DNA from: Vibrio splendidus
GTDB taxonomy: Bacteria > Pseudomonadota > Gammaproteobacteria > Enterobacterales > Vibrionaceae
Length of the DNA: 64,000 nucleotides
NCBI RefSeq assembly: GCF_002873455.1
Contig: NZ_MCUN01000010.1
Location: 62,001-126,000, forward strand
Direction of reading: 5' to 3'
Both the position numbers and the translations under genes were made by a program. The notes beneath the pieces were generated by a model. That model was given only the letters and a program-made list of their open reading frames with translations, searched no databases and was not told where the DNA came from. Positions 46,040 to 55,445 of the stretch are shown here, piece after piece. Each line of letters opens with the position of its first letter. The stretch's first letter is position 1.

Positions 46040-48437
46040 ATCAAATTCCTTTGTTCACAAGAGCAATGCGATGACCCACGAAGAGATGGTTACCATTGCA
46101 AAACAAGACCTAAAAACTGGCGTAGGTAAAAGTGTTAAACACGACAGTGCAGCTAAGCAAGTAACGGGCGAAGCGGTATACATTGATGACCGCCTAGAGT
46201 TCCCAAATCAGCTGCACGTCTACGCACGCCTGAGCACTCAAGCACACGCCAATATCACCAAGATAGATTTGTCACCGTGTTACGAATTCGAAGGCGTGGC
46301 GATAGCCATTCAAGCAAAAGACGTACCGGGCGAGCTGGATATCGGTGCGATTCTTCCAGGTGACCCACTGCTTGCTGATGGCAAAGTCGAATATTACGGC
46401 CAACCTGTGATTGCCGTGGCAGCCAATGATTTAGAAACCGCGCGCAAAGCCGCACACGCTGCAATCATTGAATACGAAGAACTCCCTGCGATTCTTGATG
46501 TAAAAGAAGCGCTAGAGAAAGAACACTTCGTGACAGAGAGCCACACCCAACAGCGTGGTGACTCTAAAGCCGCACTGGCAAAAGCAAAACACGTGATCTC
46601 TGGTGACCTAGAGATCGGCGGCCAAGAACACTTCTACCTAGAAACTCAAATCAGTAGCGTGATGCCAACCGAAGATGGCGGCATGATCGTCTATACCTCG
46701 ACCCAAAACCCGACCGAAGTTCAAAAGCTGGTCGCGGAAGTGATTGGCGTACCGATGCACAAAGTCGTGATTGATATGCGTCGTATGGGCGGTGGTTTCG
46801 GTGGTAAAGAGACTCAAGCGGCCTCTCCCGCGTGTATGGCAGCGGTGATTGCCCACCTAACAGGCCGACCAACCAAAATGCGTTTGCTGCGCAGTGAAGA
46901 CATGCAGCAAACCGGTAAACGCCACCCGTTCTACAATCAATACACAGTCGGGTTTGACGACAATGGTGTGATTCAAGGTGCCGACATTACCGTTGCAGGT
47001 AACTGTGGCTACTCACCAGACTTATCAAGTTCTATCGTCGACCGTGCGATGTTCCACTCAGACAACGCCTACTACCTAGGTGATGCAACAGTGGTCGGTC
47101 ACCGATGTAAAACCAACACGGCATCGAATACCGCTTACCGTGGCTTTGGTGGCCCGCAAGGCATGATGACCATTGAACACATCATGGACGAGATTGCGCG
47201 TTACCTGAAAAAAGATCCTTTGGAAGTGCGTAAGGCGAACTACTACGGCGAAGAAGGCCGCAACGTGACCCATTACTACCAAACCGTTGAAGACAACTTT
47301 TTACCTGAGATAACCGAACAGCTTGAACGCAGCAGTGACTATCACGCACGTCGTAAAGACATTGCAGAGTTCAACAAGCAAAGCCCTATCTTGAAGAAAG
47401 GCCTAGCGATCACGCCAGTGAAATTCGGTATCTCGTTTACTGCGACTTTCTTGAACCAAGCAGGTGCGCTCATCCATATCTACACCGATGGCAGTATTCA
47501 TTTGAATCACGGTGGTACGGAAATGGGGCAAGGCTTGAACATCAAAGTGGCACAGATCGTTGCACAGGAGTTCCAAGTCGATGTCGAACGTATCCAGATC
47601 ACCGCTACAAACACAGACAAAGTTCCGAACACATCACCAACCGCAGCCTCATCGGGCACCGACCTCAACGGTAAGGCCGCGCAAAACGCCGCAATGACCA
47701 TTAAGCAGCGCCTGATTGACTTCGCTTCTGCGCACTTCAAAGTGTGGCCTGAAGAAGTGGTGTTTAAGAACGGCATGGTGCAGATACGCGACGAGATCAT
47801 GACCTTCAACTCTTTTGTTGAACTGGCTTGGTTTAACCAAATTTCGCTATCGAGCACCGGTTTCTACCGCACTCCGAAGATCTATTACGATCACGAGAAA
47901 GCACGCGGTCGCCCGTTCTACTACTACGCATATGGAGCATCTTGTTCAGAGGTTATCGTCGATACCTTAACCGGCGAGAACAAGATTCTGCGTGTCGATA
48001 TTCTGCATGACGTAGGCGCTTCATTGAACCCTGCGATTGATATCGGCCAAGTCGAAGGTGGCTTTGTGCAAGGTGTTGGTTGGTTAACCACGGAAGAGTT
48101 GGTTTGGAACCAGCAAGGCCGCTTGATGACCAATGGCCCAGCGAGCTACAAGATCCCTGCGATTGCTGATATGCCAATTGATTTCAGAACGCACCTTTTA
48201 GAAAACCGTAACAATCCAGAAGACACCGTCTTCAACTCGAAAGCCGTGGGTGAGCCCCCTTTCATGTTGGGTATGTCGGTATGGAGCGCACTGAAAGATG
48301 CCATTAGCTATGTCGCCGTCGATGGCGCGATTCCTAAGCTCAACACACCTGCAACGCCTGAACGCATTCTGATGGCAATACAGGAAGTAACTGAAACGAC
48401 TCCGACTTCGGTCGATGCTCAATCAGAAACGGCTTAG
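46032..48437 (+). CDS. xdhB: xanthine dehydrogenase molybdenum subunit
   Basis: This 801-residue subunit binds the molybdenum cofactor and oxidises hypoxanthine and xanthine to urate. Conserved blocks include RRMGGGFGGKETQA, NTAYRGFGGPQGM with the substrate arginine, LNHGGTEMGQGLNIKVAQI, and GEPPFMLGMSVWSALKDA carrying the expected C-terminal glutamate of the Moco pocket (VGEPPF). It begins 8 nt before the end of xdhA, indicating translational coupling, and is followed by xdhC and guaD. Confidence 0.95.
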   Translation: MSKSNSFVHKSNAMTHEEMVTIAKQDLKTGVGKSVKHDSAAKQVTGEAVYIDDRLEFPNQLHVYARLSTQAHANITKIDLSPCYEFEGVAIAIQAKDVPGELDIGAILPGDPLLADGKVEYYGQPVIAVAANDLETARKAAHAAIIEYEELPAILDVKEALEKEHFVTESHTQQRGDSKAALAKAKHVISGDLEIGGQEHFYLETQISSVMPTEDGGMIVYTSTQNPTEVQKLVAEVIGVPMHKVVIDMRRMGGGFGGKETQAASPACMAAVIAHLTGRPTKMRLLRSEDMQQTGKRHPFYNQYTVGFDDNGVIQGADITVAGNCGYSPDLSSSIVDRAMFHSDNAYYLGDATVVGHRCKTNTASNTAYRGFGGPQGMMTIEHIMDEIARYLKKDPLEVRKANYYGEEGRNVTHYYQTVEDNFLPEITEQLERSSDYHARRKDIAEFNKQSPILKKGLAITPVKFGISFTATFLNQAGALIHIYTDGSIHLNHGGTEMGQGLNIKVAQIVAQEFQVDVERIQITATNTDKVPNTSPTAASSGTDLNGKAAQNAAMTIKQRLIDFASAHFKVWPEEVVFKNGMVQIRDEIMTFNSFVELAWFNQISLSSTGFYRTPKIYYDHEKARGRPFYYYAYGASCSEVIVDTLTGENKILRVDILHDVGASLNPAIDIGQVEGGFVQGVGWLTTEELVWNQQGRLMTNGPASYKIPAIADMPIDFRTHLLENRNNPEDTVFNSKAVGEPPFMLGMSVWSALKDAISYVAVDGAIPKLNTPATPERILMAIQEVTETTPTSVDAQSETA

Positions 48438-48504
48438 AGCTGATAGGTATGGCTTAGGACGTAATAAACAGCTAGGGAAGCACAGAAGGGATTTAGGAGG
48501 ACGT

Positions 48505-49386
48505 ATGTTTAAGGATAATTGGATTCACGAACTGGCAAAACTGGAAGAGAACTACGAACCGTGTGTGATGGTGACGGTTCTTGAAGACAGAGGCTCCGTT
48601 CCACGCGATGCGGGCACCAAAATGCTTGTCACTCGTGACCGAATCATCGCTACGATTGGTGGTGGTCACCTTGAACATGTGGCTACTAAAATGGCGCGCG
48701 AGATGCTGATTGCCAGCGAGAAATCACTCAAAGTAGAACGCTTCAACCTCGGTGCTCGTTTAGGCCAATGTTGTGGCGGAATGGCAACGTTAAGCTTTGA
48801 ACCGATTGGCACTCAACAGAACCACCTCGTGCTGTTCGGCGCAGGCCATGTTGCCAAAGCGCTGCTACATATTGTTGCGACCCTGCCCTTCCGCGTGACC
48901 TGGATTGATGAACGTGAAGAAGTATTCCCTGAAACGCTGCCACACGGTGTGAAAAAGCTAGTAAGCGACGATCCGGTCGGTGAAGTAAAACACATGCCAC
49001 CGAATAGCTATTACCTTGTGATGACCCACAACCACCAGCTTGATTTCGATTTAACCAAAGCCATCATCGACCGTGAAGACAGCCGTTACTTTGGCATGAT
49101 TGGTTCTCTGACTAAGCGCAAGAAGTTCGACTTCCGCTTAGAGCAACGCGGCTATAGCCAAGAGCAAATTGAAACCATGATTTGCCCGATTGGTATTAGC
49201 GCTGTGAATGGCAAACACCCTGCCGAAATTGCGGTATCGGTTGCGGGTGAACTGATCGCACACTATCAAGGCCAAGCCCTTGAACAAAAGCGCCCAACCA
49301 AACAATATCGAAATCAGGATTTGACCGATCAACACAGTCAACCAAGCGACGTAGGCGAACCACCACTGGAAGAGAAGATCGCCTAA
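48505..49386 (+). CDS. xdhC: xanthine dehydrogenase accessory protein XdhC
   Basis: This 293-residue chaperone binds and sulfurates molybdenum cofactor and delivers it to XdhB. The N-terminal domain has VTVLEDRGSVPRDAGTKMLV and GQCCGG (Moco-binding cysteines), and the C-terminal Rossmann domain has VLFGAGHVAKALL and YFGMIGSLTKRKKF. The ATG at 48505 follows AGGAGG (48495-48500). The last 30 residues (QDLTDQHSQPSDVGEPPLEE) are a polar tail beyond the usual family end. Confidence 0.93.
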   Translation: MFKDNWIHELAKLEENYEPCVMVTVLEDRGSVPRDAGTKMLVTRDRIIATIGGGHLEHVATKMAREMLIASEKSLKVERFNLGARLGQCCGGMATLSFEPIGTQQNHLVLFGAGHVAKALLHIVATLPFRVTWIDEREEVFPETLPHGVKKLVSDDPVGEVKHMPPNSYYLVMTHNHQLDFDLTKAIIDREDSRYFGMIGSLTKRKKFDFRLEQRGYSQEQIETMICPIGISAVNGKHPAEIAVSVAGELIAHYQGQALEQKRPTKQYRNQDLTDQHSQPSDVGEPPLEEKIA

Positions 49387-49445
49387 CACAAGTCGCAAAG
49401 CTTCAGTAGCCATAAAGTCGCTGAAGTCATTAAAAGGAAGTAAAC

Positions 49446-50780
49446 ATGACAACGCAACGCAAAGCTTATCGCGCCAGCATTTTACACAGCGTCGCCGACC
49501 CAAAAGACGTCGGTATCGATGAGTCTTACGACTATTTTGAAGACGGTGTTTTAGTGGTTGAGAACGGCCATGTCGTCGACTTAGGCCATGCCGATGAGGT
49601 ATTAGCTCGCCAACCTAAAACACTCGAAGTAAAAGAATACAAAGACAAGCTGATCACCTCTGGCTTTATTGATACGCACATCCACTACCCTCAAACAGGG
49701 ATGATCGCGTCTTATGGTGAGCAGCTTCTTGATTGGTTAGAAAACTACACCTTCCCAGAAGAAAAACGCTTTAAAAACCCAGTCTATGCACACAAAGTCG
49801 CTAAGCTATTCCTAGATGAATTAGCAAGCAACGGCACCACCACTGCACTCGTGTTTGGCACGGTACACAAAGAGTCGGTTAACGTATTCTTTGAAGAGGC
49901 CGAGAAGCGTAATCTACGTATGATCGCGGGTAAGGTTCTGATGGATCGCAATGCGCCAGACTACCTCACCGACACTCCAGAATCAGGCTATGCAGACTCA
50001 AAAGAGCTGATCGAAAAATGGCACAACCGTGGTCGCTTGCTTTACGCTGTAACCCCTCGTTTCGCGCCAACCAGCACACCAGAGCAACTTGCTACTGTCG
50101 GTAAACTGCTAGAAGAGTACCCAGATGTGTACATGCACACTCACCTTTCTGAAAACGAGAAAGAGATCGAGTGGGTGAAATCGCTGTTCCCAGAGCGTGA
50201 CAGTTACCTAGATGTCTATGACTATTACGGACTACTTCACAAACGTTCGGTATTTGCTCATGGTATTCACCTTTCTGATTGTGAATGTAAACGCCTTGCG
50301 GATACCGAATCTGCCATCGCCTTCTGCCCAACTTCTAATCTTTTCTTAGGCTCGGGGTTGTTCCGATTACCAGAGATGGAAAATCACGGTATTCGTGTCG
50401 GCGTGGGTACTGATGTAGGCGCAGGCACCAGCTTCTCAATTCTGCAAACCATGAGCGAAGCCTACAAGATCATGCAACTACAACATAAGAAGTTGCACCC
50501 GGCTAAGTCGCTGTTCTTAGCAACACTAGGCGGTGCACGTTCACTGCATTTAGAAGACAAGATCGGTAACTTAGAAGTGGGTAAAGAAGCGGATTTCGTA
50601 GTACTCGACTTGCACGCTACACAACTGATGCGCTTTAGAATGGAACAAGCCACCAAGCTTGAAGAGAAGCTGTTTGTACTGATGAGTTTGGGTGACGACA
50701 GAACCGTCAGCGAGACTTACATCTACGGCGAAAAAGCCTACGACGTAAATTTCAAAGATTACAAAAAGCTCGTTAGCTAG
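49446..50780 (+). CDS. guaD: guanine deaminase
   Basis: This 444-residue amidohydrolase converts guanine to xanthine, feeding XdhAB. Metal ligands are in GFIDTHIHYPQ (His78, His80), with HTHLSEN, FAHGIHLSD and VGTDVGAGTSF giving the remaining His and Asp ligands in the usual order. It matches bacterial GuaD in length. It is the last gene of the xdhABC-guaD unit and is followed by a terminator. Confidence 0.95.
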   Translation: MTTQRKAYRASILHSVADPKDVGIDESYDYFEDGVLVVENGHVVDLGHADEVLARQPKTLEVKEYKDKLITSGFIDTHIHYPQTGMIASYGEQLLDWLENYTFPEEKRFKNPVYAHKVAKLFLDELASNGTTTALVFGTVHKESVNVFFEEAEKRNLRMIAGKVLMDRNAPDYLTDTPESGYADSKELIEKWHNRGRLLYAVTPRFAPTSTPEQLATVGKLLEEYPDVYMHTHLSENEKEIEWVKSLFPERDSYLDVYDYYGLLHKRSVFAHGIHLSDCECKRLADTESAIAFCPTSNLFLGSGLFRLPEMENHGIRVGVGTDVGAGTSFSILQTMSEAYKIMQLQHKKLHPAKSLFLATLGGARSLHLEDKIGNLEVGKEADFVVLDLHATQLMRFRMEQATKLEEKLFVLMSLGDDRTVSETYIYGEKAYDVNFKDYKKLVS

Positions 50781-50857
50781 ACTTAAAACCGAGTAGCAAT
50801 CGCTAGACAGCGACAGCCGTCGTTAATTAAAAATCCGTCCAGATTTATCTAGTCTTT

Positions 50858-50890
50858 AAAGACCAGTTGCTGATGCCACTGGTCTTTTTT
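50858..50890 (+). terminator. Rho-independent terminator after guaD
   Basis: AAAGACCAG and CTGGTCTTT pair around TTGCTGATGCCA and run into TTTTTT, ending the xdhABC-guaD operon. Confidence 0.92.
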
Positions 50891-51067
50891 GTGCTTCATT
50901 CAAAGAAATATAAATTAACCGCTCACAGACAACGATCTTCGGTGACGCCAACTCATTATATTGATAGGTTAATGTTTATACATATCGGCTTCATACTTCA
51001 CTTTAGCGTCTTTCTAAAACATTCGTTTCTCGGCTAAATGGAAGCACCCAATCTAGAAAGGAATTCT

Positions 51068-51949
51068 ATGTTCGAACAGGTCGTCAGCATTCTGTTTCCC
51101 GTTTTTGCTTTAGCCAGTGCTGGCTTTGCGGTCGGTCGTTGGCTCAAGCCCGATTTCAAACCGATCAATCGCATCAACATGGATGTGTGCATTCCTGCGT
51201 TGGTGTTTGCCTCGTTGACCACCATGCCTCTCGACACAGAACAACTGCCACTCATCACCGCCTCTTTGGTCGCAGTATTAGTGCCTGCACTGTTGATGAT
51301 TCCGATCTGTAAGATCTTTAAGCTGAATTTCAAAGCTTGGGCTCCACCACATATGTTCCGCAACAGTGGTAACCTCGCTATTCCGCTGTTCACGTATACC
51401 TTTGGTGAGAGCGCGTTAGCCCCTGCAGTATTGCTGTTCGTCGTGTCCGCTTGTGTGCACATTAGTGTTGGTTTGGCGTTACTGAGTGAAGGTAACCCGA
51501 TCAAGCAGATCCTCAAGATGCCGATATTCTTAGCCGCTTCACTAGCGATGACGCTCAACCTATCTGGCATTGCAGTGTGGAATCCAATCTATGAAGCCAC
51601 ATCGCTACTCGGCCAAGCCGCCGTGCCTATCATGTTATTGTCGCTGGGCTCACAAATGGTCAACTTGAGGTTGAGCGGTCTAAAAGTCGGCTTGCTATGT
51701 ACGGCTCAATCACTGTTCACCGGAGCCATCGCCTTTACCATCATCTACTTCTTTATTCCGCTGCCAACGCTGCACCTGCAAATGATGGTGTTGTTCACCA
51801 TGCTACCACCCGCCGTGATGAACTACCTGTTTGCAGAACGCTTCAATGTAGAACCACCAAAAGTTGCTTCAATGGTGCTATTTGGCAACTTCCTAAGCGT
51901 GGTGACTTTGCCTATCTTGCTGTCGTTCGCGCTGTCTATGTCGAGTTAA
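51068..51949 (+). CDS. AEC-family (auxin efflux carrier-like) permease
   Basis: This 293-residue membrane protein has about ten hydrophobic segments in the AEC/MTP-family arrangement, with PHMFRNSGNLAIPL in the central crossing region and TMLPPAVMNYLFAERFN near the C-terminus, which correspond to the conserved NxGNLG-like and PPA motifs. Such proteins move organic acids or amino acids; the substrate here is unknown. The ATG at 51068 has AAAGGAATTC upstream; an in-frame ATG at 51038 is less likely. It stands between guaD and the accessory region, so a link to purine breakdown products is possible but unproven. Confidence 0.87.
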   Translation: MFEQVVSILFPVFALASAGFAVGRWLKPDFKPINRINMDVCIPALVFASLTTMPLDTEQLPLITASLVAVLVPALLMIPICKIFKLNFKAWAPPHMFRNSGNLAIPLFTYTFGESALAPAVLLFVVSACVHISVGLALLSEGNPIKQILKMPIFLAASLAMTLNLSGIAVWNPIYEATSLLGQAAVPIMLLSLGSQMVNLRLSGLKVGLLCTAQSLFTGAIAFTIIYFFIPLPTLHLQMMVLFTMLPPAVMNYLFAERFNVEPPKVASMVLFGNFLSVVTLPILLSFALSMSS

Positions 51950-52041
51950 CTATTGATATTGAATAGAAAAGCCTACCCATTCCAGAAATCCAATCGCGTC
52001 AGCAATCCAATACTGACGCTAATCTTGAGTCGATTGAGGTT

Positions 52042-52431
52042 CTATATGTTTGAGGTGGGTTTTCTCTCAGCAAGCACTTCCTTGAAAGCAAACATGCCAT
52101 TTAGTGCCGAAGGGAATCCCGCATAGACCGACATCTGCAATATCACTTCTTTGATCTCCTCCTCGCTGCAGCCGACATTAAGCGCTGCATTCAAATGTAC
52201 CTTAAGCTGAGGGACACAATTACCGAGAGCGGTGAGAGCGGCGACGGTCGCAATCTCTCGTGATTTCAAATCTAAACCGGGTCGTGAATAGATGTCTCCG
52301 AAGGGATACTCGATAGTATATTTGGCAAGATCAGGGCAGATGTCTTGCAGGCTTTCGATAACCTGTTGCCCTGCTTCTCCATCGATGTGATTAAGTCTTT
52401 CTAAGCCAGTTTCAAAACGTGATTGATTCAT
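52042..52431 (-). CDS. carboxymuconolactone decarboxylase-family protein
   Basis: This 129-residue protein matches the CMD/AhpD-like fold: SREIATVAALTALGNCVPQLKVHLNAALNVGCSEEEIKEVILQ is the family core spread over residues 60-105, with a lone cysteine (GNC) followed seven residues later by His, and no CxxC, so peroxidase activity of the AhpD kind is doubtful. It lies 60 nt downstream of a MerR regulator gene and has a MerR-type promoter of its own, so it is probably induced by the regulator's ligand. The ATG at 52431 has AGGA upstream. Confidence 0.87.
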   Translation of the reverse strand: MNQSRFETGLERLNHIDGEAGQQVIESLQDICPDLAKYTIEYPFGDIYSRPGLDLKSREIATVAALTALGNCVPQLKVHLNAALNVGCSEEEIKEVILQMSVYAGFPSALNGMFAFKEVLAERKPTSNI

Positions 52432-52464
52432 GAGTCTGTTCCTGTATTTATAGTTCACAGGAAC

Positions 52465-52495
52465 ACCTTACAAGTTAGAGTCGACTCTAAGTCAA
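52465..52495 (-). promoter_or_regulatory. MerR-type promoter with 16-bp palindrome
   Basis: On the minus strand TTGACT (-35) and TAAGGT (-10) are separated by 19 bases, the over-long spacing typical of MerR-activated promoters, and the perfect palindrome TTAGAGTCGACTCTAA (52475-52490) fills the spacer. It overlaps the last codon of the MerR gene and reads into the CMD-family gene. Confidence 0.85.
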
Positions 52496-52848
52496 CGGAC
52501 TTTTCCATCTCGATACAAACTAATTTTTTCTTCCAACGCTGCCATGTGCTTTTGTTGCTCCTCGATATGAGAGCGCAAGTTTGCTTGATGTTGTTCCAGT
52601 AGCAATTGACGCTGTGAAACTGACTCTGCTCCTAACTCCCTTAGCTTTGCGTATTCTAAAATCTCATCCAGTGGCATTGCGGTAACTTTCAACCGCTTCA
52701 CAAACTCAATCCAAGTGACGTCCTTTAATGTATACACTCGATGACCGCTACTGTTTCGTTGAATATTTTTCAGCAAACCTATTTTTTCATAGTAGCGAAG
52801 CGTATGAGCTGACAAACCCACCAACCGAGAAAACTCACTTACATTCAT
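52492..52848 (-). CDS. MerR-family transcriptional regulator
   Basis: This 118-residue regulator has the MerR winged helix (VSEFSRLVGLSAHTLRYYEKIGLL) and a dimerisation helix (LLEQHQANLRSHIEEQQKHMAALEEKIS) with no cysteines for metal or redox sensing, so it belongs to the small-molecule-responsive branch. It is short but complete for that branch. The adjacent promoter at 52465-52495 and the CMD-family gene behind it are the obvious target. AAGGTGAAGTA precedes the ATG at 52848. Confidence 0.9.
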   Translation of the reverse strand: MNVSEFSRLVGLSAHTLRYYEKIGLLKNIQRNSSGHRVYTLKDVTWIEFVKRLKVTAMPLDEILEYAKLRELGAESVSQRQLLLEQHQANLRSHIEEQQKHMAALEEKISLYRDGKVR

Positions 52849-52884
52849 TACTTCACCTTTCTATACAATGATTAAGAGCTAAAG

Positions 52885-53538
52885 TTACGCGCACTTATCT
52901 AATTTGAGCTCTGCGGTTACTTTCGTCAAACGCAACGCAATAGCGAAACAGACTAAGTAAGGACTCACATACCAGAAGAGGCTTTCTAAAGGTTGCTTCA
53001 CCTGCGCTTCTCTGGTTTTTATGTATTGGTTTTTCTGCTTCTCATATTGACTCAGCATACCATCCACCCACACTGCATCGCTTTCCACCAGCGATACACT
53101 AGGCGCAGGAACCGTAAAATCAGCGGCATTAGGCAACAAGGTGAAATCGACATCTTTGAACGTGATCGCTGTATTCAAATACCACAAACACGCTTCATGG
53201 TGCTGGGCATGAGTGTCTAAAGACGGCTGACCAGTGCAGGTATCACTTCTTAATTTATCCAAAGAGAACTGTTGAATCGACTCAAGAGTAGTGACTGCTC
53301 TGGTTTGTTCTGTCTCGACCCAATCACCTGCAACCGACGCACGAATCTCAGACACCGCACCCAGCATCCCGATACCCGCCAACAACGGCCATAAATAATC
53401 CATAAGCTTCCATTTTCGTCGGCTCAAATTGAACCCACACCAAATTGGAATATGTAAGATGAGCGTTAGCCCTAGTGATAGCAAAACGAAATTCAAGGAG
53501 CTAGAGAGCATGAGTTCGCTATCGAAGAAGTTCTTCAT
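52885..53538 (-). CDS. uncharacterised membrane protein
   Basis: I do not recognise a family for this 217-residue protein. It has two N-terminal membrane helices (about residues 13-34 and 45-65), a periplasmic domain of about 120 residues containing two cysteines (DTCTGQ and HHEACLW, possibly a disulfide), and a C-terminal membrane helix (about 188-207). This topology resembles envelope sensors or assembly factors, but no motif settles it. It sits upstream of the MerR gene, 36 nt apart and in the same direction, so may share its transcript. Confidence 0.7.
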   Translation of the reverse strand: MKNFFDSELMLSSSLNFVLLSLGLTLILHIPIWCGFNLSRRKWKLMDYLWPLLAGIGMLGAVSEIRASVAGDWVETEQTRAVTTLESIQQFSLDKLRSDTCTGQPSLDTHAQHHEACLWYLNTAITFKDVDFTLLPNAADFTVPAPSVSLVESDAVWVDGMLSQYEKQKNQYIKTREAQVKQPLESLFWYVSPYLVCFAIALRLTKVTAELKLDKCA

Positions 53539-53614
53539 AATGAGAGACTTGCCTGTATAACAAAGAGAAATTTGATACTAGGTTCGATATTAAAAAAGAG
53601 TGTAAGAGGAAAGT

Positions 53615-53648
53615 AAAAACAGCACCAAGATTGGTATTGGCGCTGTTT
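53615..53648 (-). terminator. terminator after the GNAT gene
   Basis: On the minus strand AAACAGCGCCAA and TTGGTGCTGTTT pair and are followed by TTTTACTTT, two bases past the GNAT stop. Confidence 0.85.
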
Positions 53649-53650
53649 AT

Positions 53651-54121
53651 TTAAGCAACCACCGGCTTTTCCATAGGGATGCAATCGAGGCTAATACCTC
53701 TAGGCGAGTGATAAGTGGAAAGTTCATCGCCAATAAAGCCACACGAACGATAAAACGTAGCGGCATTCAGGGTCGATTCTAACTTCATTAAGGGCAAGTT
53801 GTGTTGAATCGCGAGTTCCTCTAAGAACTGCAACATCTGCTTCGCTGCGCCTTTTCCGGAAAAATCTGGGTCAACAAAAATAGCATCAACCATACCGGTT
53901 TCGATGTTGATCTTACCGCTGCCAATCACTCGACCATCAACTTCTGAAACGTGGAAGGTTTCAACTACATCACTGATGAATCCATCAGACATTCCACCCT
54001 GCGTCCATATTGACAGCTGTTCTTCTGAGTAATAAGCCGAGCACTTCTCGACAATGGCACGGCGTCGAATATCGAAAATATCCTGAGCATCAGACTCAAC
54101 CGCTTTTCTAATTGTAATCAT
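53651..54121 (-). CDS. GNAT-family N-acetyltransferase
   Basis: This 156-residue protein has the GNAT core: IFVDPDFSGKGAAKQMLQFLEE is the acetyl-CoA binding loop and ATFYRSCGFIGDELSTY the C-terminal motif. It resembles the PhnO/ElaA-like small acetyltransferases with unknown acceptors. AGAGGTAGGCTT precedes the ATG at 54121. It is downstream of an MFS transporter gene in the same direction (51 nt), a combination seen in resistance or detoxification pairs, but no substrate can be given. Confidence 0.87.
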   Translation of the reverse strand: MITIRKAVESDAQDIFDIRRRAIVEKCSAYYSEEQLSIWTQGGMSDGFISDVVETFHVSEVDGRVIGSGKINIETGMVDAIFVDPDFSGKGAAKQMLQFLEELAIQHNLPLMKLESTLNAATFYRSCGFIGDELSTYHSPRGISLDCIPMEKPVVA

Positions 54122-54171
54122 AAGCCTACCTCTGGTGATTAAAAGATACTACTTGCTAGTAAATCGAATAA

Positions 54172-55407
54172 CTACTCGGTGACTAACGCTGGAGATTGCT
54201 TCCCCTTAGCTGACATAAGATAAAAACCAACGGCACCAACAACTGAAATTAATATCACACTAAACCAAGTGAAAGTGTACCCATAATCATCGATAAAGTA
54301 GCCAATCACGATAAAACTAGGCATAACGAAAACCGTTCGCAAGGTAATGAGCACGCCTTGAATGCGTCCACGATGACTCGACGGAGAGTTGTTTGCTAAA
54401 TATATGCCCTCTTTTGTCAAAAGAAGAACCTCGCCCGCAGATAGAAATAGCCATGCAAAAAAATGAACAGGAATGTTGGGGAACAACATGACGAGCATAT
54501 AACCAAAGGCAAACATAAAGCCTGCATAAGCAAGGCTTACGGTTTCAGCCTTACCTGACGTGAACTTCATTAAGATTGGCGTAATCAGCACCACTACAAC
54601 ACAAGCGTAAGTCATGAGTTGCCCGAAAATAATTGGGCCTTGCTCTCCAAACACATGGCTCAAATACAATGGACTCGCCATAGTCATTTGATTTAGCGAA
54701 TACCACAGCAATCCACATAGAAAAGTGAACAACAAAAGCCGTGGCCTTGATTTTAAAACTGACCAAACCGAACCAGAAACGGGCTGTTCCAGTTCACTCT
54801 CGCTGGTCGATTCCGTTCCAGGTTGCAACTTCACAAATGCAGCCACAATAAAAACACAAAAAAGAGCCGCAAAACCGTTGCCGAAAAATATCCAGTCAGT
54901 GTGATTCCAGAACAAGTACCCAGCCATAACAGGACCAAGAGCTGAACCAAAGTTATAGGCAAGATAACTCAGTGACATGACTGCATCACGATTCTGAGGG
55001 GTAGAAAGGTCAGCAACTAAAGCATTACTCGCGGGCAACGCTAAACCGCCAAAGAAATAGGCACAAAACAAAAACACAGGTACGACTACCGAAGCATCGG
55101 CGAAGAAACCACAAATAATCAATAATACAGCACACATAAACTCGCCAAATACCATGACCCGTTTATGTCCCAACCTATCCGCTAATCTCCCACCTAAAAA
55201 GCTCCCTAAAAGGTAAGAGCCCGTCACACCCATGGCAAGGGAACCTGCGACTGTTGCGGAATAACCCAACTTATCGGTTAACAGTAAAACTAAAAATGGA
55301 ACGATAAAGTTACCCATTCCCAGAATCATTCTAGCCAGTGCTAAATAATAGATATTATTCGGTAAATACCTGTAAATAGAAATGGCTGAGAAAAGCTTAT
55401 GAATCAT
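54172..55407 (-). CDS. MFS transporter
   Basis: This 411-residue protein has 12 predicted membrane helices with the MFS motif A variant GGRLADRLGHKRVMVFGE between helices 2 and 3 and NALVADLSTPQNRDAVMSL in the first half. A Glu/Ser-rich central loop (QPGTESTSESELEQPVSG) separates the two six-helix halves. It fits drug:proton antiporters of the DHA1 kind; substrate unknown. AGGAACTTC precedes the ATG at 55407. It probably shares a transcript with the downstream GNAT gene. Confidence 0.88.
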   Translation of the reverse strand: MIHKLFSAISIYRYLPNNIYYLALARMILGMGNFIVPFLVLLLTDKLGYSATVAGSLAMGVTGSYLLGSFLGGRLADRLGHKRVMVFGEFMCAVLLIICGFFADASVVVPVFLFCAYFFGGLALPASNALVADLSTPQNRDAVMSLSYLAYNFGSALGPVMAGYLFWNHTDWIFFGNGFAALFCVFIVAAFVKLQPGTESTSESELEQPVSGSVWSVLKSRPRLLLFTFLCGLLWYSLNQMTMASPLYLSHVFGEQGPIIFGQLMTYACVVVVLITPILMKFTSGKAETVSLAYAGFMFAFGYMLVMLFPNIPVHFFAWLFLSAGEVLLLTKEGIYLANNSPSSHRGRIQGVLITLRTVFVMPSFIVIGYFIDDYGYTFTWFSVILISVVGAVGFYLMSAKGKQSPALVTE

Positions 55408-55445
55408 GAAGTTCCTAAAATATGTAAGTGCTTGATTATGAATTT

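Noticed and set aside
51034-51570. 178-codon minus-strand frame within the AEC permease gene
   Set aside because: Antisense shadow of a clear membrane permease; its composition is low-complexity and unlike a folded protein.
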